Of a DNA stretch of 64,000 nucleotides, positions 44,157-53,069 are shown piece by piece. The stretch covers positions 24,830 to 88,829 of the forward strand of contig NZ_CM001489.1 of NCBI RefSeq assembly GCF_000262465.1, in the 5' to 3' direction. This DNA comes from Frankia sp. QA3 (GTDB taxonomy: Bacteria > Actinomycetota > Actinomycetes > Frankiales > Frankiaceae). Both the position numbers and the translations under genes were made by a program. Numbering within the stretch: position 1 is the stretch's first letter; each line of letters begins with the position of its first letter. The notes beneath the pieces are model-generated. The model saw only the letters and a program-made list of their open reading frames with translations. It was not told the origin of the DNA and did no database searches.

Positions 44157-44315
44157 GGTGCTCCTCGCGGTCTCATGGGCACGCTGGTGCGAGTCGATTC
44201 GTCTCACCGGCGAGCCGCGATTGCGGACGGCGGCCTCGACGACGCCAGGCAACGGGGCGATGGTCACATACACCGCGGCGGGTCGAGCAGGGGCACACGG
44301 ATGAATGTGACTCGC

Positions 44316-44340
44316 AACACATAATCTGGTATCCGGTTCC
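44316..44340 (-). promoter_or_regulatory. Candidate SigR/SigH-type promoter GGAA-N18-GTT
   Basis: On the minus strand GGAA (44337-44340) and GTT (44316-44318) are separated by exactly 18 nt, the consensus of the thiol-oxidative-stress ECF sigma factors SigR (Streptomyces) and SigH (Mycobacterium). It points to the nrdJ-like gene and shares the intergenic region with the DsbA-like gene. Confidence 0.4.
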
Positions 44341-44384
44341 TGGCCTGGCATGGCCATCCGTCATGCGGCGGTGATAATCGCACC

Positions 44385-45095
44385 ATGGAGGACGCACCGA
44401 CGCCTGTGGGGATGTGGTCTGACTCGGGGAGACCATCGAGGTCTTCCGAGTCGACCGACCCCACTGGTGCGGCCGAGTCCTGTTCGCTGGGAGAGACCGG
44501 GAGGTGGAGCCGGTTGCGCTCTCCGGCTGGCCGGGATGGGCGCGAAGTACCAACCGGTGTGCCGATCGATCCGTTCCGGCACTCGAGAGGGCCGGCGGAC
44601 GCGCCCATCGTGGTCGTGGAGTACGCCGACTTCCAGTGTCCCTACTGCGCGCGGGCGGCACCCGTCCTGCATGAGTTCGCCGAGACCTCGGAGGGACAGG
44701 TTCGGCTGGTTTTCCGGCACTTCCCCGTCTTCGACGTCCATCCCTACGCCCTCACCGCGGCGCTTGCCGCGGAGGCCGCCGGTGTGCAGGGCCGTTTCTG
44801 GGGGATGCACGATCTTCTCTTCGCCCGCCAGGACCGGCTTGCCGACAAGTTTCTTCAGGCCTACGCTGCGTCACTCGGCCTCGACGGGGATCTGGTCATC
44901 GGGGACGCGGCGCAGCCCTTCGGGGATGCCGTGGAGGCCGACTATGCGCGTGGGATCGAGCAGGGGGTGCGCGGCACGCCGACGATCTTCATCAACGGCG
45001 CGCCCTACCGGGGGCGTACGGAGATCGCGCCGCTGCGTAAGGCGGCGAGCCTGTCACTTCGCCGGCACCGGCGCGCGCCATGGTCGCGGAGGTAG
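44385..45095 (+). CDS. DsbA family thioredoxin-fold oxidoreductase
   Basis: A 236-residue DsbA/DsbG-like protein. The thioredoxin fold starts near residue 70 with VVVEYADFQCPYCARAAP, active site CPYC, followed by RLVFRHFPVFDVHPYALTAALAAEAA, the helical insert and the cis-Pro loop GVRGTPTIFINGAPY. The 70-residue N-terminal extension has no obvious signal peptide, so a cytosolic site is likely. A GATAAT element 6 bp before the ATG hints at leaderless transcription. The 3' end overlaps the convergent nhaA gene by 42 bp. In several actinomycetes this domain is fused to the C-terminus of NhaA. Confidence 0.88.
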   Translation: MEDAPTPVGMWSDSGRPSRSSESTDPTGAAESCSLGETGRWSRLRSPAGRDGREVPTGVPIDPFRHSRGPADAPIVVVEYADFQCPYCARAAPVLHEFAETSEGQVRLVFRHFPVFDVHPYALTAALAAEAAGVQGRFWGMHDLLFARQDRLADKFLQAYAASLGLDGDLVIGDAAQPFGDAVEADYARGIEQGVRGTPTIFINGAPYRGRTEIAPLRKAASLSLRRHRRAPWSRR

Positions 45096-46436
45096 TCGAG
45101 GTACGGGTTCATCGGTCATCGGCGAGCACAGCGGCATTCGCTCTCCGAGCACCCGAAGAATGACAGTTCCGGCGAGAGCGGCCGCGAGCGAACCAGCGAG
45201 AATGCCGATCTTGGCTTGTTCCCGCAGGTCATCGTCGGTGAATGCCAGTTCCGTGATGAACAGCGAGATGGTGAAGCCGATCCCCGCCAGGGTGGCCGCG
45301 CCGAGCAGGTGGCCATACCGCACGCGTCCGGGCAGTTGACCAAGACCGGTCCGGATTGCCGCCATGCTTGCCACGGTGATCCCGCAGGCATTGCCGGCGA
45401 CCAAGGCGAGCGCCACACCCAGCGTCACCGATGACGTCGCCGCCGCGCGCAGGGTCGAGCCGTCCAGGTGAACGCCTGCATTCGCCAGACCAAAAACCGG
45501 GACGACAACGAACGCGCTGATGGGGTGCAGCACACGCTGCAACCGGTCGTTTGCGGGCACCGTTGCCTTCGCCGCCGCCACCGCGAGGCTGACTCGGGTG
45601 GCGTTGGAATCCTCCTGCAACGCTCGGACGTAGACCGGCACCTCCTCGACCTGGTCGGGACGAGGCGGGACGGCGGGAATGAGCAGACCGACGAGAACTC
45701 CCGCCAGCGTCGCATGGACGCCGGAGGCATGGATCGCGCCCCAGAGCACAAGCGACGCGAGGATGTACGGGGGAAGCTGCCACACCCGCAGCCAGCGCAG
45801 AGCGATGATCGTTAGCACCGTCGCGCCCGCAACTGCGAGACCGGCCAGATTCACGTGATCCGTGTAGAAGATCCCTACCACGGTGATCGCGCCGATATCG
45901 TCGACGATCGCGAGGGTGAGCAGGAACAGCCGCAGTCGGTCCGGACACCGGGGGCCGAACAGGGCGAGGATCCCGATGACGAACGCCGTGTCGGTGGACA
46001 TCGGGATGCCCCACCCGCTCGATTCCGGCCCGGATCGGTTGAAGAGGAAGTAGATCACTGCCGGTAGGGTCAGCCCACCGATCGCGCCGAGAGCGGGCAC
46101 GGCGATCGTGCGCCGGTCGCGCAGCTCGCCCGTGGTGAACTCGCGGCTGATCTCCAGGCCCACGACGGCAAAGAAGATCGCCATCGCGCCGTCGTTCACC
46201 CAGTGGTGCAACGTCATGTCGAACCCGGCGTCCCCGAGGCGAAGCTCCGCCGTGGTGCTCCAGAAACTGTCGTAGCTGCTCGACCACGGCGAGTTTGCCC
46301 AGATGAGGGCGGCGACCGCGGCGAGCAGGAGGAGTACGGCGCCGCCGGCCTCGGTCGCGAGGAACTCCCGCACCGATGGGGCAACCTGCGGCAACCGTAC
46401 CCGAAGCTCGGGGCCTGGCCGCGGCGGTGCAGTCAC
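45054..46436 (-). CDS. nhaA: Na+/H+ antiporter NhaA
   Basis: A 460-residue NhaA antiporter that extrudes Na+ in exchange for protons. Core signatures: FFAVVGLEISREFTTGELRD, MSTDTAFVIGILALFG, and the ion-binding aspartates in FLLTLAIVDDIGAITVV. About 11-12 hydrophobic segments are visible, with AGIGFTISLFITELAF near the end. Length is slightly above the E. coli type because of a 35-residue basic tail, the part that overlaps the DsbA-like gene. Confidence 0.95.
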   Translation of the reverse strand: MTAPPRPGPELRVRLPQVAPSVREFLATEAGGAVLLLLAAVAALIWANSPWSSSYDSFWSTTAELRLGDAGFDMTLHHWVNDGAMAIFFAVVGLEISREFTTGELRDRRTIAVPALGAIGGLTLPAVIYFLFNRSGPESSGWGIPMSTDTAFVIGILALFGPRCPDRLRLFLLTLAIVDDIGAITVVGIFYTDHVNLAGLAVAGATVLTIIALRWLRVWQLPPYILASLVLWGAIHASGVHATLAGVLVGLLIPAVPPRPDQVEEVPVYVRALQEDSNATRVSLAVAAAKATVPANDRLQRVLHPISAFVVVPVFGLANAGVHLDGSTLRAAATSSVTLGVALALVAGNACGITVASMAAIRTGLGQLPGRVRYGHLLGAATLAGIGFTISLFITELAFTDDDLREQAKIGILAGSLAAALAGTVILRVLGERMPLCSPMTDEPVPRLPPRPWRAPVPAK

Positions 46437-46739
46437 CTTCCGTATCCTCTATCCGGGAGGCTGCTCCGCGAGCCGCCTCGATCTCCGATCGGAGACCGGC
46501 CGCCGCCATGTCCGCCCGAGCGATGAGCCGGGCATGAACGCCCGCTTCCGCCCGCCTGTGCGTTCACCGTCGCGCGCCCCATCCCGGTGAGCCTGCCAGG
46601 CTGACGCTGGGTAGACCAGCCGGTCGGCCAACTGGGTGAAATGCCTCTCTTCCTGCCTGGAGATCGTGGAGCTGAGTGGAACCGCCCTCTGATGATCTTG
46701 GGTCTTCTCGTGCGCGTGCCCGTACCGTACGTTCGAGAA
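46437..46739. other. Intergenic region upstream of nhaA
   Basis: About 300 bp. No gene recognised; probably contains the nhaA promoter on the minus strand. Confidence 0.4.
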
Positions 46740-47003
46740 ATGGAACATCGCCGCGGCGCTGAGCGCATGATTCGGCTCCAGAGCAAGAGCCGGCGGTCCG
46801 GAGTCGTCCACGAGCGCCCCGGACCACCGGTGCCGGACGGGCCTGTGCACGCGATCCACCCCGAACGGGGCGATGTGGCGCTGTGCGGGCACCGGGATCT
46901 GACCCCGCTCCCACCCGTACCCAGCTTCGAGGCGCTACCGGGATTCCGGACCAAGCGCACCGAGTGCCGCGAACTGTCGGGACACGCCATGCTGCCTCGC
47001 TAA
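46740..47003 (+). CDS. Small hypothetical protein
   Basis: An 87-residue basic frame. The part HAIHPERGDVALCGHRDL followed by a late CREL resembles short actinomycete proteins of unknown function that have an His-x-x-x-Pro / ALCG / CREL pattern, possibly metal-binding. Starts at 46641 (ATG), 46740 (ATG) and 46767 (ATG) are all in frame; none has a good ribosome-binding site. Low confidence. Confidence 0.35.
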   Translation: MEHRRGAERMIRLQSKSRRSGVVHERPGPPVPDGPVHAIHPERGDVALCGHRDLTPLPPVPSFEALPGFRTKRTECRELSGHAMLPR

Positions 47004-47914
47004 GACGCGGCGGTCGAGGTCGCCGCGGATCAACCGTGGTCGCAGATGTGCGTTCCATCTGCCGGGCGACCGGGGAGGGACAAGCGCGGTCGCGGCGAGG
47101 CCGGCCGCCACAACGTCAAGTCCAAGGACCGCGGTCCGTTCCAACGGGGAGCGTTGCGCTGACTCCTGTCCGCTCTCGGTTCTACTGCCGCCTGCCGCAG
47201 CAGACAGACCGGACTCGCGTGGATGCCCCGTCGTTGTACTGGACGTCGGATCCAATGTCCTCGGCAGGACCAGGCCGGCGCCCCGACCGTCGTTCCCGCC
47301 CCCATCGCCCGCCCTGGGTGCAAGCCCGACCGGTGGACCGGAGGCGGAAACGGGGGTGCCCGGCTCCGGGCGTTGCTCGGTGATCGCCGACATCCGGGCT
47401 GCGGCCCGCTCGAGAGCCCGGCGCGAGTGGCTACAGAAGTCGCGCCACCCTGCTGAGAGGCGCTCCTGGTCCGGCGGCTGCCGCCGGGCCTGTCCTGAAA
47501 ACATTCGAGTCGTCATGGGATCCCGGCCCTCGCGCTGGAAAGCTCCCGTCTGTCGACCGCGGACCTTCTGCCGCTGAGGTGGCGGGCATCGACTGCTTGG
47601 TCACCGATGGCTCCGACGACGGTCCACGCGTCCAAGGCGGAATGTCGTCTGTGGGTGACCGGCCCGGCGCGGAGGTCGACGAAGGAAAGAGGTCGGGTAT
47701 CCGGACACCGGCTGGTTCCGGAAACTCCACGCGAACGTCGACGCCGAGACCGTCAAAAATAGGGAAAATTAGAGCAGGTGAGCTGGTTATATTCCGCCGT
47801 GTCCCTCGACGTTCGCGAAATAGCCGTCGAGGCTGGTCCGTCGAACTGGTGCTTCGGGTGCCCGACTCGGCGCGGGGAAACGTGCCAGCGGCCGGCCCGT
47901 TCGTCGAAGTCCGG
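47004..47914. other. Gene-poor region, no gene recognised
   Basis: About 900 bp. Open frames exist on both strands but none has convincing content; the last 150 bp are lower in GC. Together with the neighbouring pirin pseudogene this looks like decaying DNA. Confidence 0.45.
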
Positions 47915-48675
47915 TCAGCCTGCCAGTGCCAGTGAAGTCAGGTCGGCGTGCATCTCCCGGACGAGGATTTCGGCCGGGGCGGTCGCGCTGATCCGCTGGC
48001 CGTTGGTGGCGGTCAGGCGGGCGGCGTCCCCGGCAGCCAGCCTGCCCGTTCCCTCCAGCTCCAGGTCGCCCCGGGCGACAAAAAGATGCAGGAAAGGAGC
48101 CTCGGGAAGCTCTATGCTCTGCCGCATTTTCAGTCGAGCCACGTGCAACGCCGCAAAGCGGTTCGCGATACGGATTGCGCTGCGGCCACGGTGTAGAGGT
48201 AGGCCTGAGACGACGGGTACCAAGGCACCACCGAGAAGCTCGTCGTCGACCTCGGCCTGCTCATAGTCGGGTTCGATCCCGTGCGAGTCCGGAACGACCT
48301 ACATCTGAACGAAGTGGACTGGTTCGTGGTCCTGCTCGCCGTGTCTGTACCACCCGGAACCATTCTTCTCCGAATGGAGAATTCCGTGGCCGGCGGTCAT
48401 CCGCTGTGCCAGACCCGGGTAGACGATGCCGTGCTGTCCGGTGGAGTCCTGGTGGACGAGGGAACCCAGCAACACCCAGATGATGATTTCGGTGTCCCGG
48501 TGTGGATGCGTCTCGAATCCGCGTTTAGGCGCGATGACATCGTCGTTGCTGGCGATGAGCAAGCCATGGTGGGTGTTTGTGGGATCGTAGTGGTCGGCGA
48601 ATGAGAACGAATGCCGGGAGTCGAGCCAGTCGGTTCGTGTCAGCGCTCTGCTGCCGGCCCCCGGCGCACCTCCAC
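47915..48675 (-). pseudogene. Pirin family protein, disrupted by a frameshift and an in-frame TAG
   Basis: The sequence covers a full pirin. The first codons VEVRRGPAAER (GTG 48675) are in one frame; the rest (RALTRTDWLDSRHSFSFADH, NTHHGLLIASNDDVIAP, FETHPHRDTEIIIWVL, AGHGILHSEKN) are one base shifted. After HFVQM the frame meets TAG at 48299-48301, where pirins have Trp (QMWVVPD), then continues in the same frame (VVPDSHGIEPDYEQAEVDDE, LRLHRGRSAIRIAN-type cupin 2) to the normal end. Two independent lesions argue for a true pseudogene. Pirins are Fe-binding cupins with quercetinase or regulatory activity. Confidence 0.8.
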
Positions 48676-48801
48676 GCGGGCACCCCGTGAGCCGAGCTGA
48701 GGGCCATCTGCAGGTCCGACGGGTTGGGACGGCATGGCGTGCAAGGTACAACCTCCGTCTGGTCCGGGCCGGGGGGGACTGGTGGCGGCCGCCGCTCGGG
48801 A

Positions 48802-49668
48802 TCAGAGTCCGGCGCGCGCGCCGATACGTTCGCGTTCCCGGTACCGGCTCGCGCGGTAGACCCCGAGAATGCGGTAGTCGGCGTAGAACGACAGTTCCTC
48901 GAACGCGCGGGCGACAGCGGAGTCCTCGGGGCTGCCTTCGATATCGGCGAGAAACTGGGTGGCCACGAACTCTCCGCCTACCATGTAGCTTTCCAGCTTC
49001 GTCATGTTGACGCCATTGGTGGCGAACCCGCCAAGCGCCTTGTACAGCGCAGCCGGACGGTTGTGCACCTTGAAGACGAACGTGGTCACGATCGGCCCGA
49101 CCCCGGACGCGGCACGCAGGTTCTCGCCGGAGAGGATGAGGAAGCGGGTCGTGTTGTGCTCCTCGTCCTCCAGGTCCGGACGCAGGATCTGGAGCCCGTA
49201 CGCCTCGGCCGCGAGCCGGGAGGCGATCGCCGCCCGGGAGGGATCGCCCGCCTCGCTGATCTCCCGCGCGGCGCCCGCGGTGTCGGCGGCGGCGACGGCG
49301 ACGAGCCCCAGCTCGCGCAGCGCCTCGCGACACTGGGCGAGCGCCTGCGGGTGGCTGTGTACCGTCTTCACGTCGTCGAGGGCCGAGCCGGGTGTCCCGA
49401 GCAGCTGGTGGCGGACGGGGAGAAAGTACTCGCCGATGATGTGCACCGCCGGCCTGGGCAGCAGATGGTGGATGTCGGCGACCCGACCTGCGGTGGAGTT
49501 CTCGACCGGAATCATCGCGAGGTCCACCGCACCATCCTCCAGCGCGGTGAAGCACTCGTCGAAGGTCTGGTAGGGGACCGCGTCGTAGTCCGGATAGACA
49601 TCCCGGCAGGCGATGTGCGAGTTGGCTCCCCGCTCGCCCTGGAACGCGATCCTCTGTCGTGCGGTCAT
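48802..49668 (-). CDS. pheA: Prephenate dehydratase
   Basis: A 288-residue monofunctional prephenate dehydratase converting prephenate to phenylpyruvate in phenylalanine synthesis. PDT domain residues 1-185 with IAFQGERGANSHIAC, PVENSTAGRVADIHHLL and the catalytic Thr-Arg-Phe in HNTTRFLIL; ACT regulatory domain after it (TTFVFKVHNRPAALYKAL, then MTKLESY). It lies 21 nt downstream of the GNAT/CoA-ligase gene on the same strand and is likely cotranscribed. Confidence 0.96.
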   Translation of the reverse strand: MTARQRIAFQGERGANSHIACRDVYPDYDAVPYQTFDECFTALEDGAVDLAMIPVENSTAGRVADIHHLLPRPAVHIIGEYFLPVRHQLLGTPGSALDDVKTVHSHPQALAQCREALRELGLVAVAAADTAGAAREISEAGDPSRAAIASRLAAEAYGLQILRPDLEDEEHNTTRFLILSGENLRAASGVGPIVTTFVFKVHNRPAALYKALGGFATNGVNMTKLESYMVGGEFVATQFLADIEGSPEDSAVARAFEELSFYADYRILGVYRASRYRERERIGARAGL

Positions 49669-49689
49669 GTGTATGACCGTACCGGGCTG

Positions 49690-52503
49690 TCAGGTCCTGG
49701 CGGCGAGCGCTCGCAGGAGCGTGCGTGACTCGGTCTCGGGCGGTAGTAGGCGGATACCTGCGTGCAGCAGAACCACGCCGCGACGGCCGACGAGCACCGG
49801 GTCGAGCAGGATCTCGCCGATGGCCGGTAGTTCCTCCGCGAGCCGGGCGACCCGGTGCAGGAGATCGGCCAGCGCTTCGGTGTCGGCGGCCGGCGCGCCC
49901 GCCCCCCCGACCAGCAGCACGCTGCCGCGGATCTTGTGGATCAGCTCTTCGGCGTCCCGGTCCGTCAAGGGCAGGGTGCGCGCCAGCGGATCGACGAGCA
50001 GGTCCGCGACGGCGCCGCCCAGCCGCAGCGAGAGCAGCGGGCCGACGGTCGGGTCCTGACGCAACCGCACGACGGTGGACACCCCGGCCGGCGCCATCGG
50101 TTGCACGAGCATGTCGCCCGGGCCGACGGCGGCCCGCACGGCCCCCCACGCACCCGAGAGCTCATCCGGGTCACCCAGACCAAGCTGGACCGCCCCGACG
50201 TCGAGCCTGCTACGGAAGCGCTCATCGGCGATCTTGAGGGCTACCGGCCAGCCGAGCGCCTCCGCCGCCGCCCGCGCCTGCGCCTGGTCAGCGACGCGAG
50301 CACTGGGCCACGCGCGCAACCCCACTCCGGCCAGCAGCGTGGCCACGGCCGGTTCCGGCAGCCAGGTGCCGTTCTTCGGGTGGCGCTCGACCTCGGCGCG
50401 GGCGCCGTCCAGGTCGATGTGATCCAGCGCGGGCACCCGGCCGTGATCCCGGGCGCGCCAGGCAGCGTGATCGGCGGCACGGGAGAGCGCCAGCGCGGCC
50501 GATTCCGGCGACGAGTAGGACGGCACCGAGCCTCGGCCGGCAGAGCCGGTCGCGTCCGGCACCGTCAGCGCGGCGGGAATGCCGTCCTGACCGAGGTAGG
50601 AGGCGAGCACCGGCAGGCCGCTGTCGGCCGCCACCGCCCGCACGGCGGCCCCGAGCCGGTCAACTTGAGCGTGCGGGGTCACTAGCGCGATGATCGCGTC
50701 GACGTCGCCCGAGGCCGCGACCAGGCGCAGCGCGGCGTCGAAGCGCTCGGGATCGGCCAGCGGACCGAAATCGACCGGGTTCGTGGCATACCGGTGGCCG
50801 ACGAGAGCGGCGAGATCGGACCAGGTCTCCTCGGACAGCGGGGGGACCTCGAGTCCGTAGGTACGGCAGGCGTCCGTGGCGAGCGCCGCGAGTGCGCTGC
50901 TTGTTCCCACGATGCCAACCCGTCGTCCGGCGGGCAGTGGTTGGTGGGCCAGCAGCTGCACGGCGTCGAAGAGCTGGTTCAGGGTGTCGGCGCGGACCAC
51001 TCCGGCGCTGGTGAACAGCGCATCCACCCCGGTGTCTGCGGACTCTTGGCCGCTCTTCAACGCCACGACGGGCTTGTGCCGACCGAGTTGGCGGGCAATC
51101 CGGGCGAAGTGCCTCGGATTGCCGAAGCTCTGCAGATGCAGCATGATCACGTCGGTCCGTGGGTCGGACTGCCAGTACTCCAGGAGATCGTTCGTCGAGA
51201 CGTCGGATCGGTCTCCGGTCGAGACGAAGGTGGAGAATCCCACCGCGCGCCGGGCCGCGTCCGTGAGGAATGTGCCGGCCAAAGCGCCGGACTGGGTGAA
51301 CACTCCGACCCGGCCGGCCGGGGGCTCCCCGACGGCGAAGGTGGCATGCAGCCGGGTGGTCGGCGCGGTGTTGATGACACCCATCGCATTCGGGCCGATC
51401 AGGCGCATGCCGCCGTCGCGTGCGATCCGGATGACGTCCGCAAGCAGGGCGCGGCCCTCGTCTCCGCCGTCTGCGAAGCCGGCCGACACGACGATGACGC
51501 TGCGGACCCGCTTCTGCGCGCAGGCCCGCAGAACTTCGGTCACTCGCTGCGCCGGCACCGCCACGACGGCCAGATCGATCTCGGCGGGCACCTCACGCAG
51601 ATCCTGGTAGGCGTAAACCGAGGCGACATGGGTGGCCGCTGCGTTGACGGGATACACCGCTCCGGTGAACCCGCTCCGGAGCAGGCGGCGGAAGACTTCG
51701 TGGCCGACCGTTCCAGGCTCGCGGCTTGCCCCGATCACGGCGACAGCCCGAGGGTGTAGTAGCCGGTCGATGCTGCGGGACCCGTCCGGATGGTCCTGAC
51801 TGCCGCCGACCCGTCCCCGGCGGGCCCTGGCACCGCTCGGGAAGTCGTCTCCCGGTTCCACGGGATAGCTCACGCGGATCTGATTGTCGTCCGTGGGTGT
51901 GAGGTCGAAACCGATCGAACGCAGAACCTCCAGAACCCGTCGACTGCTCGCAGGCACGTCCGCGACAAGCCGGTGCACACCGCTTTCCCCTGCGGTGTCG
52001 ATGAGGATGTCGATGAGCAGCGTGCCGAGCCCTCGCCCCTGATGAGCGTTCTCGACCAGGATCCCGAACCGCGCGTCGCCGCCGTCGCCGACCTTGCTGT
52101 ACTCCACCATCCCGACGATCTCGTTGCCGACGAGCGCGCCGAGCACCGCGGACGTCTGGCTGTCGGGCGAGATGACCCGCCCGGCCAGCATCGCCGGACT
52201 CGCCGCGGCGCCGGCAAGGTCCGGGTCGTGCGGATTCGCCTCGCTCAGGCGCAGATGGAAGGCACCCAGTCGGCCGGCATCATCGGGGCCCAGCGACCGT
52301 ACCGTGACCGATCCGCCGTCGGCGAGCACGACATCCTCGGCGCCCCGACCCGGTTCCGCCGCCGTGCTCGTCGGCCTGGCTGCACTGGCCGACGGAGCCA
52401 GGGGAGACGTCGCCGCCTGCCCGGGCGGCGGGGCCGCCGGCGTCGCGGCCCTGCGGGCGGGGGTGAAAGCAGGTGTCGACCGGTCTGGCTGGGAAGCTGC
52501 CAC
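49690..52503 (-). CDS. GNAT acetyltransferase fused to acyl-CoA synthetase (NDP-forming)-like protein (Pat-type)
   Basis: A 937-residue fusion. A GNAT domain lies near residues 55-220 (ARFGILVENAHQGRGLGTLL is the acetyl-CoA loop, RVLEVLRSIGFDL after it). It is followed by the NDP-forming acyl-CoA synthetase parts: CoA-binding (DRLLHPRAVAVIGASREPGT), succinyl-CoA-ligase-like (RLIGPNAMGVINT, VGVFTQSGALAGTFL) and the ATP-grasp half (PEPAVATLLAGVGLRAW, LGWPVALKIADERFRSRLDV). The order GNAT first, with a long disordered N-terminus, is that of Pat/KAT protein lysine acetyltransferases of actinomycetes, which regulate acetyl-CoA synthetase. Upstream partner in an operon with pheA. Confidence 0.9.
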   Translation of the reverse strand: MAASQPDRSTPAFTPARRAATPAAPPPGQAATSPLAPSASAARPTSTAAEPGRGAEDVVLADGGSVTVRSLGPDDAGRLGAFHLRLSEANPHDPDLAGAAASPAMLAGRVISPDSQTSAVLGALVGNEIVGMVEYSKVGDGGDARFGILVENAHQGRGLGTLLIDILIDTAGESGVHRLVADVPASSRRVLEVLRSIGFDLTPTDDNQIRVSYPVEPGDDFPSGARARRGRVGGSQDHPDGSRSIDRLLHPRAVAVIGASREPGTVGHEVFRRLLRSGFTGAVYPVNAAATHVASVYAYQDLREVPAEIDLAVVAVPAQRVTEVLRACAQKRVRSVIVVSAGFADGGDEGRALLADVIRIARDGGMRLIGPNAMGVINTAPTTRLHATFAVGEPPAGRVGVFTQSGALAGTFLTDAARRAVGFSTFVSTGDRSDVSTNDLLEYWQSDPRTDVIMLHLQSFGNPRHFARIARQLGRHKPVVALKSGQESADTGVDALFTSAGVVRADTLNQLFDAVQLLAHQPLPAGRRVGIVGTSSALAALATDACRTYGLEVPPLSEETWSDLAALVGHRYATNPVDFGPLADPERFDAALRLVAASGDVDAIIALVTPHAQVDRLGAAVRAVAADSGLPVLASYLGQDGIPAALTVPDATGSAGRGSVPSYSSPESAALALSRAADHAAWRARDHGRVPALDHIDLDGARAEVERHPKNGTWLPEPAVATLLAGVGLRAWPSARVADQAQARAAAEALGWPVALKIADERFRSRLDVGAVQLGLGDPDELSGAWGAVRAAVGPGDMLVQPMAPAGVSTVVRLRQDPTVGPLLSLRLGGAVADLLVDPLARTLPLTDRDAEELIHKIRGSVLLVGGAGAPAADTEALADLLHRVARLAEELPAIGEILLDPVLVGRRGVVLLHAGIRLLPPETESRTLLRALAART

Positions 52504-53069
52504 GATGCGTCCTCCCGGGGCTCAGCGCCCGCTCGTCGCCAGGCGGCTACGTCTGGCTACGAAGCGGCAAGGGCCCTCGCATCTCCAGGTCGGACCGCGA
52601 GGAGCGGCGGCGGGCCACCCGCCCCATTTCATGATCTTCTTTTCGTTCCATCGTAATACCTGGTCGTGACTGCGGGGTCTGTGCGCCGGTCAGCCGTTGC
52701 AGTAGGGGCCACTCCGCCGCGGAGATGCCCATATGGGATCGACAACCATGAGGTGTACCCGGCGGCTCCCGGGCGAGGCCGCCAACCGGGACGGGTCCGC
52801 GGCGATGGGACGGTGGGTCCGGGCAGGAGCGCTCGGCTGGGGCGACTGGCCCGGGTGCCGGCACACCGCCGGTCGGTGTCACGGCGGGGTCCGCCTCCGA
52901 TCCCCAGCCGGGTGCTTCCGTGCCGGCCGCTTCCCCCGTGGGACCGGCCGTGAAGCCTTCGCCGAAGCCGGACACAGACTGCTCGGCTCACCATGGTCTC
53001 GGCGTGGATGCCCCGGCCGTCAGGCCGGAAAGGAAACGCAGCCCCACCTCGTTCACCGGTAAACAGACT
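52504..53069. other. Intergenic region, no gene recognised
   Basis: About 565 bp upstream of the Pat-like gene and before the tnpB element. No supported gene. The final 100 bp lower in GC probably belong to the left part of the insertion element. Confidence 0.45.

Noticed and set aside
44157..44384. Cobalamin riboswitch upstream of the nrdJ-like gene
   Set aside because: No B12-box-like conserved block was seen, and B12 switches usually control the B12-independent reductase instead.
47004..47914. Minus-strand frame of about 190 codons (46935-47516) as a gene
   Set aside because: No recognisable domains, poor codon pattern and no ribosome-binding site.
48299..48301. Amber codon reassignment (pyrrolysine) as explanation of the in-frame TAG in the pirin gene
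   Set aside because: A second lesion (frameshift) is present in the same gene and the residue expected is Trp, so decay is simpler.
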